Assembly (NCBI GenBank): GCA_018053685.1
Contig: JAGPKW010000027.1
Coordinates: 1-6,756 of the forward strand
Direction: 5' to 3'
DNA: 6,756 nucleotides
Origin: Patescibacteria group bacterium
GTDB taxonomy: Bacteria; Patescibacteriota; Patescibacteriia; JAGPKW01
Shown one piece after another: positions 1 through 5,444 of the stretch. A program made the position numbers and the translations under genes. The notes under the pieces were generated by a model, which made no database searches, was not told the origin of the DNA, and saw nothing but the letters and a program-made list of their open reading frames with translations. The first letter of the stretch is position 1, and each line of letters begins with the position of its first letter.

Positions 1-934
1 CATTACCATCTTTAAAATCTACTAATGCATAGCTACCCATAAATCCACCAGTTGCCCTTAATTCATTAGCATTTTCAAATATAAACAGTATCCTTCTTGA
101 AGAATCTTGTCCCATAATATAAGAAACAACATTACTTGCAAAATATATATCATCTATTATCTTTTCAAAATCTTTTAACTGTTTTTTATAATCTAAAAAT
201 TGACTCTGATATTTTTTAGGTAAAAAACGAGTATTTATTTTTTCTAAATCAAAATTAATTGTTTTTAAGTTTATATCTACTACTAAAGAAGCATCTTTCA
301 CCTCATCAATTTTATATAAATTATTTCTATCACTAAATTTTTGAATATCATTAAATGCTTTAACTACTGCTGTACTAATATTATCACAAGATCTAATAAC
401 TTCATTTAAATCTTTCTCCGAGAAATTAATAAGCCTCCCAAATGCACCAACAGATACCTTTGCAATAAACTTAACTTTGCTACTTATATTATATGAGGAA
501 TCAAAAACTAAAGAAAGTTTATCTTTAGCAATTTGTATATTTGAATTTTGAAGATCATTAATGCTACTTGTAATCATGTCTTGTGCATATACAGCGTGTG
601 TCTTTAGATTATTTATATCATGGAAAGCATCAATGCTACCTATTAATATAAAGGTAAATAATAAAACAAAAGAAAGCATAATTAAAAAGCTCCTAAATTC
701 TTCGATCCATAATTCTTTTTTAGCTGATTTTAAAGATTTAATAGCTAGACTAACCTTATTTTTTATTTTATTATCTTTATTTTTATTTTTTGATCCTTCA
801 CGCCCAATATTAACTTTAATTACATGGCTTTTGTCCTTAATTTTATTTTTCTGTAAATTCAAAAATGGTATAAGAATATGTTTCTTATAAAAATATTTAA
901 TATTTATAAAAAAATCGTTCTTCTTATTGGCCAT
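1..934 (-). CDS. DUF4012 domain membrane protein, C-terminus beyond window
   Basis: The first 311 residues are visible and the reading frame runs open off the left edge, so the C-terminal part is missing. A basic, Lys/Asn-rich cytoplasmic N-terminus (about residues 1-80) leads to one strong membrane segment (about 82-104, FRSFLIMLSFVLLFTFILIG). A long helical, probably extracytoplasmic region follows (about 105-275). At about 282-303 comes a motif with the core ENANELRATGGFMGSY, which I recognise as the start of the conserved DUF4012 domain. The molecular function of that family is not established; members are often seen near envelope and polysaccharide genes, so a surface role is inference. 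The ATG at 934-932 directly follows two in-frame stop codons of the hibernation factor gene (TAA TAG), which fixes the start. There is no Shine-Dalgarno sequence, so translation probably depends on coupling to hpf. A plus-strand open frame at 561-890 is the antisense shadow of the membrane segment. Confidence 0.85.
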   Translation of the reverse strand, partial: MANKKNDFFINIKYFYKKHILIPFLNLQKNKIKDKSHVIKVNIGREGSKNKNKDNKIKNKVSLAIKSLKSAKKELWIEEFRSFLIMLSFVLLFTFILIGSIDAFHDINNLKTHAVYAQDMITSSINDLQNSNIQIAKDKLSLVFDSSYNISSKVKFIAKVSVGAFGRLINFSEKDLNEVIRSCDNISTAVVKAFNDIQKFSDRNNLYKIDEVKDASLVVDINLKTINFDLEKINTRFLPKKYQSQFLDYKKQLKDFEKIIDDIYFASNVVSYIMGQDSSRRILFIFENANELRATGGFMGSYALVDFKDGN

Positions 935-937
935 CTA

Positions 938-1282
938 TTATAAACTAATATCTAATTTATTAACATCCTTAAGTTTTTTCCTTGTAGAAACTCGCTGATC
1001 TTTATCCTTTAAAATTAAACTTTCTAGAGCTTCTTCAACATTATCCATTGCTTCAAATGCATTACTCCCTGACTTTTCAGCTGTAAAATCCCTACCATCT
1101 ATTGTTAATACAACTCTGCAGGAAAAAACATCTTTGTTGTTTTGGAATTTGCTTCGCTCCATCTTTACATTAGCGCTTAGGCTATCTTTACTAAATTTTT
1201 TAAATTTATTTAATTTATCCTCTACATAACTCTTTATCTCTTCACCCAGCTTAAAATTTTTTACATAAAAATTTATACTCAT
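938..1282 (-). CDS. hpf: ribosome hibernation promoting factor, short form (HPF/RaiA family)
   Basis: This 114-residue protein resembles the HPF/YfiA (sigma-54 modulation) family. Members bind the 30S decoding centre in starved cells and block mRNA and tRNA binding. The N-terminus (INFYVKNFKLGEEIKSYVED) matches the family's first beta strand and helix, followed by a Lys-rich turn (KLNKFKKF). The central part alternates strands (VKMERSKFQ, FSCRVVLTIDGRDF). The second helix (NAFEAMDNVEEALESLIL) is typical, and a basic tail (RVSTRKKLKDVNKL) follows. The length corresponds to the short form; the C-terminal dimerisation domain of long HPF, which drives 100S formation by itself, is absent. Whether it acts like HPF or like YfiA cannot be told from the sequence. 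It lies after the dut terminator, probably with its own promoter, and upstream of the DUF4012 gene by only 3 bases. No Shine-Dalgarno sequence precedes the ATG. Confidence 0.88.
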   Translation of the reverse strand: MSINFYVKNFKLGEEIKSYVEDKLNKFKKFSKDSLSANVKMERSKFQNNKDVFSCRVVLTIDGRDFTAEKSGSNAFEAMDNVEEALESLILKDKDQRVSTRKKLKDVNKLDISL

Positions 1283-1318
1283 AATTTTATAATTAAATGT
1301 TAAATATATTTTTATTTT

Positions 1319-1348
1319 ATAATATTTATATAGTTTTTAGAAGTTGAA
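1319..1348 (-). promoter_or_regulatory. possible promoter for hpf-DUF4012
   Basis: In the 100-base gap after the dut terminator, the minus strand holds TTCAAC (1348-1343) and TATTAT (1324-1319) separated by 18 bases. This resembles a vegetative -35/-10 pair and would give a leader of roughly 30 bases before the hpf ATG. The region is nearly all A and T, so chance matches are common. Its place after a terminator is the main support. Confidence 0.25.
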
Positions 1349-1357
1349 AAGTAAATT

Positions 1358-1385
1358 AAAAATAGCTTATAAATAAGCTATTTTT
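1358..1385 (-). terminator. terminator-like hairpin after dut
   Basis: A perfect 13-base inverted repeat (AAAAATAGCTTAT and its complement) is separated by only two bases. On the minus strand it begins within the dut stop codon and ends in five Ts, the layout of a factor-independent terminator. The innermost pairs cannot close over two bases, so the real stem is about 11-12 pairs with a loop of 4-6. Only two pairs are G-C, so the stem is weak by ordinary standards, though it fits an AT-rich genome. The palindrome could work in both directions, but no plus-strand gene would use it. Confidence 0.5.
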
Positions 1386-1806
1386 AATCCCCAGTATGAC
1401 CAAAGGCTCCATCACGTCTTTCTGTATCTTTAAGATTGCTTACAATTTTAAACTTAGCTTTCCCAATTCTTTCAAATATGATCTGAGCTAATTTCATACC
1501 TTTTTCTATCTTAAAATCTTCTTTACCATGATTAATTAATATAACGCCATATTCACCTCTATAGCTAGAATCAATAACGCCGCCTAGTGTATCTATCCCA
1601 TATTTTAAAGCCAAACCAGATTTAGGCGCTATTCTTGCATAATATCTTTTAGAAAACTCCATTTTTATGCCAGTAAAAAATACTTTTCTTTCTCCTGGCT
1701 TTAATACATAATCTTCTAAAGAATATAAATCCAAACCAGCATCGCCTTTGATCGCATAATTTGGTATTATAGCATCTTTATTTATTTTTAATATTTTTAC
1801 TATCAT
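1384..1806 (-). CDS. dut: deoxyuridine 5'-triphosphate nucleotidohydrolase (dUTPase)
   Basis: The enzyme hydrolyses dUTP to dUMP and pyrophosphate, keeping uracil out of DNA and supplying dUMP for dTMP synthesis. At 140 residues it has the usual length of a trimeric dUTPase, and all five family motifs are visible. Motif I is DAGLDLYS (22-29), motif II PKSGLA (61-66), motif III GGVIDSSYRGEYGVILIN (75-92) with the catalytic Asp79, motif IV GMKLAQ (103-108), and motif V ERRDGAFGHTG (129-139). Motif V departs from the common RGxGGFGSTG: Ala replaces one Gly and His replaces Ser, while the Phe that stacks on uracil is kept. The start lies 4 bases after the alaS stop, so the two genes are almost certainly cotranscribed. 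There is no recognisable Shine-Dalgarno sequence, which suggests coupled translation. The stop codon overlaps the left arm of a terminator hairpin. Confidence 0.95.
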   Translation of the reverse strand: MIVKILKINKDAIIPNYAIKGDAGLDLYSLEDYVLKPGERKVFFTGIKMEFSKRYYARIAPKSGLALKYGIDTLGGVIDSSYRGEYGVILINHGKEDFKIEKGMKLAQIIFERIGKAKFKIVSNLKDTERRDGAFGHTGD

Positions 1807-1810
1807 ATTT

Positions 1811-3631
1811 TTATTCTAATATTGCTCTTATTCTTCTTACACCAGATCCACAACTTTCTTCTTTCTGAATTTTAAAATGGCCTAACTCGCCTGTATTTTT
1901 TACATGAGGTCCGCCACAAATTTCTTTACTAAAATCACCTATTGTATAAACTTTAACAATTTCTCCATATCTATCCTTAAAAACTCCCATAGCTCCTGAC
2001 TCTTCAGCTTGTTCTAAAGACATTTCTTCCATTTTAACATCTAGTTTCCTCATTATTTGCTCATTTACAATATTTTCTACTTTTTTAATTTGTTCTTCTG
2101 TCATCTTATCTTTATAAGAAAAATCAAGCCTTAATCTCTCACTTGTTATATTCGCTCCTCTCTGAGCTACCTGGTTACCTAGTACTATTCTTAACGCTTG
2201 AATTAAAAGATGTGCAGCAGTATGAAGTTTTGTCGTTTCATATGAATTATCTGCAAGTCCTCCTTTAAATTTTTTTTCAGCTCCAGCTTTTGATATTTCT
2301 CTATGTTTCTCCTGCTCTTGCTTAAATTCATTAATATCTAAAGTAGCACCTTTTTCTTTAGCTAATTCTTCTGTTATTTCTATAGGAAAACCAAAAGATT
2401 GATATAGATAAAATGCATCTACTCCTGATATTTTATTATTTTTAGCTATTATTTTTTCAAATTCTTTTAAGCCATTTTCTAATGTTTCTTTAAATTTTTT
2501 TTCTTCTTTCTCTAATTCTATAAATATTATATTTTTATTACTTTCTATTTCTGGGTATACATCTTTATATTGATTTATGTAAACATTAGCTAATAATGGA
2601 GAAAAAATTATATCAGTTGAAATACCTATTGTTCTTCCATATCTAATTGCCCTTCTTATAAGTCTCCTTAAAACATATCCTTGATCTTTATTACTTGGTA
2701 TTATACCATTTTCGTCTCCTATTATAAAAGTAGCGGCTTTTATATGATCAACAATTATCCTAAATTCTTTTATATAATCTTTATATTGTTTATGTGATAT
2801 TTTTTCTAATTCTGATATTGCATTAGAAAATGCATCAGTTTCAAATGGGGTTTCTTTATTATTTACTGCTGTAATGGTCCTTTCTATACCCATACCAGTA
2901 TCAACGTTTTTCTTTTCTAACTGTATATATTGTCCATCTTCTGTTTTATTAAATTCCATAAAAACATTATTCCATATTTCAACAAACCTGGAATCATTAA
3001 CAAGTTCTTTAAATTTTTTATTTGGAATTCCATACTCTGGCTTTAAATCATAAAAAATTTCAGTATCTGCTCCACAAGGCCCAGTATCACCAGCTATCCA
3101 AAAATTATCCTCTGTGCCAAGTGGTATAATTTTTACACCAGATGTTACAATTCCATCTATAGCAACACCAAAATCTAAACCATTCTTTCTTAAAACATTT
3201 TGCCAACAACTTATACTTTCTTCATCTCTAGGAATATTATCTTCTCCATTAAATATAGTAAAATACAATCTTTTTGGATCAAGACCCAATCCTATTTCTT
3301 TATCGGTCAAGAATTCAAATGACCACTCTATAGATTCTTTTTTAAAATAATCCCCTAATGACCAATTCCCTAACATTTCGAAAAAAGTAAGGTGCCTATT
3401 ATCTCCAACATCATTTATATCTTTTGTCCTAATACATTTTTGAACATCAACAAGCCTTGTCCCACATGGATGTTTCTCGCCAAGTAGATATGGTATTAAA
3501 GGATGCATCCCTGCTGTTGTAAATAAAACAGATGGGTCATTTTCTGGTATTAAAGAAGCTGATTTTATCTCTTTATGACCTTTCAATTTAAAAAAATCTA
3601 TATATTTTCTTCTAAGCTCATTTGATGTCAT
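1811..3631 (-). CDS. alaS: alanine--tRNA ligase, compact form
   Basis: This class II synthetase charges tRNA-Ala and edits mischarged Ser/Gly. The catalytic core holds motif 1 (PSVLFTTAGM, 33-42), motif 2 (RHLTFFEMLGNWS, 79-91) and motif 3 (GMGIER, 246-251). The tRNA-recognition helices include PSNKDQGYVLRRLIRRAIR (312-330). The editing core has the HxxxH zinc pair His470/His474 and a CGGPH motif with Cys572/His576, so all four ligands are present. At 606 residues it is far shorter than the 876 of E. coli. Compared from memory, the beta-barrel between the recognition helices and HxxxH (roughly 130 residues) is reduced to a short linker (about 448-467). The chain ends just after CGSGVRRIRAILE, so the C-terminal C-Ala domain is absent. 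This architecture is typical of Patescibacteria. Where E. coli has YDTYGFP, this protein has YQSFGFP (Gln411). The frame is intact, so it is not a pseudogene. dut follows after 4 bases. Confidence 0.96.
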   Translation of the reverse strand: MTSNELRRKYIDFFKLKGHKEIKSASLIPENDPSVLFTTAGMHPLIPYLLGEKHPCGTRLVDVQKCIRTKDINDVGDNRHLTFFEMLGNWSLGDYFKKESIEWSFEFLTDKEIGLGLDPKRLYFTIFNGEDNIPRDEESISCWQNVLRKNGLDFGVAIDGIVTSGVKIIPLGTEDNFWIAGDTGPCGADTEIFYDLKPEYGIPNKKFKELVNDSRFVEIWNNVFMEFNKTEDGQYIQLEKKNVDTGMGIERTITAVNNKETPFETDAFSNAISELEKISHKQYKDYIKEFRIIVDHIKAATFIIGDENGIIPSNKDQGYVLRRLIRRAIRYGRTIGISTDIIFSPLLANVYINQYKDVYPEIESNKNIIFIELEKEEKKFKETLENGLKEFEKIIAKNNKISGVDAFYLYQSFGFPIEITEELAKEKGATLDINEFKQEQEKHREISKAGAEKKFKGGLADNSYETTKLHTAAHLLIQALRIVLGNQVAQRGANITSERLRLDFSYKDKMTEEQIKKVENIVNEQIMRKLDVKMEEMSLEQAEESGAMGVFKDRYGEIVKVYTIGDFSKEICGGPHVKNTGELGHFKIQKEESCGSGVRRIRAILE

Positions 3632-3659
3632 GTTTAATAATTAAGTATTAATAAATTTT

Positions 3660-3688
3660 ATTTTAAAACAAAAATAATTAACAAGCAA
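3660..3688 (-). promoter_or_regulatory. possible promoter for alaS-dut
   Basis: Between the glycosyltransferase stop and the alaS start, the minus strand reads TTGCTT (3688-3683), 17 bases, then TAAAAT (3665-3660). This is a reasonable vegetative promoter with a -10 one base off consensus. It would start RNA about 20 bases before the alaS ATG. The gap is extremely AT-rich and shows no convincing terminator for the upstream gene, so readthrough from upstream is equally possible. Confidence 0.25.
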
Positions 3689-3695
3689 TAAAGCT

Positions 3696-4532
3696 CTACA
3701 TTCTCTCTTTTAAAACTTGTATTGGGAATTTTACAACTGCATTAAATATCCTTTTCCATCTCTTTGGCTCTATAATTAGTCTGAATAACCACTCTAACCC
3801 TAATTTCTGGAAGGTTAAAGGAGCTCTCCTTTTGTATTGCGCTATAAAATCAAAAGTTCCTCCAACCCCTATTGCCAATTTTATATTATTTAATTTATTT
3901 AAATTATTATATATCCATTTTTCTTGTTTTGGAGCTCCAAATGCCACAAATATAATTTCTGCACCAGATTTGTTTATTTTCTCTATTAAATTATTATTAA
4001 TATTTTCATCATATATAGATTGGCCTTTTGCAAAACCTATATCTTTGTCAGCAATTATACTAACCCCACCCAGTTTATCTGCTACAGTATTTAATTCATA
4101 GTTATCATTACCTCCCAGTAAAAAAACTGTCATATTTAAATTACTAGCTATTTTCGTTATATCATATACCAATTCTGAACCTGGTATTCTCTCTTTTATA
4201 ATTTTATAAAATGGTGCTTTATAGAATAAAAATATAATAAATGAAAAAATCCATTTTAAAAAAATGTATATTCCTACTAAAAAATTTTTTGCTTTTTTTG
4301 TTGTTGACAAAAACCAACTAGCCCATATTAATCCAATACCATCAGCTGTATTTAACTTGCTATTTTGTAATATATTTTTGAATTCTTTATCTTTCTGGGA
4401 TAATAATAAAAATTCTGGATTTACTGTTGCTATATACCCCTTTTCATTATTATATAGCCAAATATATATATATTTTAAAGTCTCTTCCTTGGTTAATGTA
4501 GAAATAATAATGTCAAAAAGTTTAGTTTCCAT
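3696..4532 (-). CDS. WecG/TagA/CpsF family glycosyltransferase (GT26) with hydrophobic insert
   Basis: Members transfer an N-acetylhexosamine-type sugar from a UDP-sugar to a lipid-linked sugar, at the inner face of the membrane, for teichoic acid, capsule or other surface glycans. Family marks are ATVNPEFLLLSQ (35-46), the ADGIG motif with Asp64 at the place of the proposed catalytic base, IPGSELVYDI (116-125), VFLLGG (136-141), and IIFVAFGAPKQEKW (193-206). GVGGTFDFIAQYKRRAP (222-238) and the C-terminal WLFRLIIEPKRWKR (248-261), which corresponds to the membrane-binding appendage, complete the set. Unusual is a hydrophobic stretch at about 83-104 (NFLVGIYIFLKWIFSFIIFL) between ADGIG and GSELVYD, long enough to cross or lie in the membrane. 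I recall similar inserts in Patescibacteria. The acceptor and donor cannot be read from the sequence. No other glycan gene is in view, although the DUF4012 gene downstream may share the envelope theme. No Shine-Dalgarno sequence precedes the start. Confidence 0.92.
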   Translation of the reverse strand: METKLFDIIISTLTKEETLKYIYIWLYNNEKGYIATVNPEFLLLSQKDKEFKNILQNSKLNTADGIGLIWASWFLSTTKKAKNFLVGIYIFLKWIFSFIIFLFYKAPFYKIIKERIPGSELVYDITKIASNLNMTVFLLGGNDNYELNTVADKLGGVSIIADKDIGFAKGQSIYDENINNNLIEKINKSGAEIIFVAFGAPKQEKWIYNNLNKLNNIKLAIGVGGTFDFIAQYKRRAPLTFQKLGLEWLFRLIIEPKRWKRIFNAVVKFPIQVLKERM

Positions 4533-4596
4533 ACTTATTTTGAACTGAATAAAAAAATTGCTCTAATTTATGCTGAGTTTACAACCATAAAAGTTA

Positions 4597-5001
4597 CTAT
4601 CCCGCTACAGTAGTTATTTGTTTTATAATAAAATCTGTTATCGCATAAGCTGCTGCTAGAATAAATAGACCTATTATTGTTGGAGCTAAATTCTTTCTTG
4701 CTTTTAACATCTGCTCTTTATTCCCTCCAGCAGTCATAATCATAACACCAGAATAAATTATAATAACTAAACATATTGTACCACATAATCCTATAATAAT
4801 TTTTATAATTAAACCTATTATTTCTGGAATTGTCCTTGTTGTGTTAACCCCAGCTTCTTCTGAAATATCTTTTGATGAACTTTTAGTATTATCTATATTA
4901 TTAATACTATCTAATGAACCAATGGCATTAACTACAAAACTACTAAATACTATGATTAAACTAATAACAGTTAATAATATTTTATATTTTTTCATATTCA
5001 T
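4597..5001 (-). CDS. VirB2/TrbC-like pilin-type membrane protein, copy A
   Basis: This 134-residue protein starts with an apparent signal peptide (about residues 4-26, ending VVNA). A polar, Ser/Asp/Asn-rich spacer follows (27-57), then two hydrophobic helices (about 58-89 and 104-126) joined by a short charged turn around AGGNKEQMLKARKN. This layout is that of VirB2/TrbC-type pilins, and I associate it with the T4SS_pilin family common in Patescibacteria. From residue 58 to the end it aligns without gaps to the neighbouring 134-residue protein, sharing Pro59, Gly71, Leu72, Thr75, Gly85, Gly93 and Asn94, so the two are tandem paralogs. The start is 6 bases after the stop of copy B, which implies cotranscription. 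A second in-frame ATG two codons later could also be used. A weak GTGA lies 6 bases before the first ATG. No VirB4, VirB6 or coupling ATPase is visible, so function as a pilus subunit is inference. Confidence 0.75.
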   Translation of the reverse strand: MNMKKYKILLTVISLIIVFSSFVVNAIGSLDSINNIDNTKSSSKDISEEAGVNTTRTIPEIIGLIIKIIIGLCGTICLVIIIYSGVMIMTAGGNKEQMLKARKNLAPTIIGLFILAAAYAITDFIIKQITTVAG

Positions 5002-5007
5002 ATATTT

Positions 5008-5412
5008 TCACTTACCTATGCTATTTATTTGAGATAATACAAACCTAGTAATTGTATAAGCTAATAAAATAACAGCTAACCCTATTGCTCCAGTTTTTAT
5101 TAAATTAAAAGATTTATTTATCTCATTTATATTCCCTTTTGATCCCAAATATTGAAAGCCTCCAACTATTAAAAATATTAAAAATATTGTTGATGACAAG
5201 CCTAAAAATATCTGTATTGCTCTATTAAAAACAGTTGGGACAGAACTAACTTCTTTTTGACCTGTCTTTGTAACTATTTGCTCTAAATATTGATTACCCT
5301 CAGCTGTTGGATCATTTAGATCAATACTATTTTGGTCAGCATAAACAAAATTAAAATAAACCCCAAATGATACTAATGATATTAATAATACTATAATTTT
5401 TTTCTTGGACAT
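5008..5412 (-). CDS. VirB2/TrbC-like pilin-type membrane protein, copy B
   Basis: This is the paralog of the next gene downstream and has the same length, 134 residues. A signal peptide (about 4-25, ending NFVYA before DQ) is followed by a polar spacer (26-57). Two hydrophobic helices (about 60-90 and 105-127) are linked by the SKGNINEINKS turn. The shared core has Pro59, Gly71-Leu72, Thr75-Ile76, Gly85, Gly93-Asn94 and an AYxIT-F pattern in the last helix (AYTITRFVLSQI). The signal and spacer regions differ strongly from copy A, so the duplication is old or the exposed part evolves fast. The gene begins 24 bases after the pyrG stop, behind a possible extended -10 promoter. Its TGA stop is the only one in the window, which argues against a recoded UGA. 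The role is probably a surface or secretion subunit, but no experiment-linked motif proves it. Confidence 0.75.
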   Translation of the reverse strand: MSKKKIIVLLISLVSFGVYFNFVYADQNSIDLNDPTAEGNQYLEQIVTKTGQKEVSSVPTVFNRAIQIFLGLSSTIFLIFLIVGGFQYLGSKGNINEINKSFNLIKTGAIGLAVILLAYTITRFVLSQINSIGK

Positions 5413-5442
5413 ATATAAATTATATTATATATAAAATTATAT
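5413..5442 (-). repeat. short AT-only near-direct repeat before the pilin pair
   Basis: On the minus strand ATATAATTTTATAT (5442-5429) is followed, 17 bases on from its start, by ATATAATTTATAT (5425-5413). Each copy contains a TATAAT. It may be a duplicated -10 region or simple low-complexity sequence. I cannot tell which from one window. Confidence 0.3.
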
Positions 5443-5444
5443 CA
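5436..5444 (-). promoter_or_regulatory. possible extended -10 promoter for the pilin pair
   Basis: The minus strand reads TGATATAAT, an exact extended -10 element (TGnTATAAT), across the last codons and stop of pyrG. RNA would start about 17 bases before the ATG of copy B. No good -35 is present, as is usual for extended -10 promoters. Two further TATAAT hexamers lie closer to the start (5429-5424 and 5424-5419), so the exact element is uncertain. Confidence 0.35.

Noticed and set aside
561..890. Plus-strand open frame of 109 codons with hydrophobic stretches
   Set aside because: It lies wholly antisense to the DUF4012 gene; its hydrophobic stretches are the reverse reading of AT-rich membrane and Lys/Asn codons. 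It resembles no family I know and has no start signal.
3114..3350. Plus-strand open frame inside alaS
   Set aside because: It is antisense to conserved catalytic-domain sequence of alaS and has no independent support.
1811..3631. alaS as a truncated pseudogene
   Set aside because: The frame is continuous with all catalytic and editing residues, and a second gene follows at a normal 4-base spacing; the shortness is architectural.
4551..4584. Possible terminator between pilin copy A and the glycosyltransferase (TTG..CTC / GAG..CAA then seven Ts on the minus strand)
   Set aside because: Only two three-base stems interrupted by a four-base bulge; too weak to call, though the T-run is notable.
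5008..5010. UGA recoded as Gly or Trp, as in some Patescibacteria
   Set aside because: TGA ends pilin copy B right after a family-typical C-terminus, and Trp is encoded by TGG elsewhere, for example in alaS.
3832..5032. Three further plus-strand open frames (3832-4101, 4264-4548, 4841-5032)
   Set aside because: All are antisense to the glycosyltransferase or pilin-like genes and come from low stop density in AT-rich complementary sequence.
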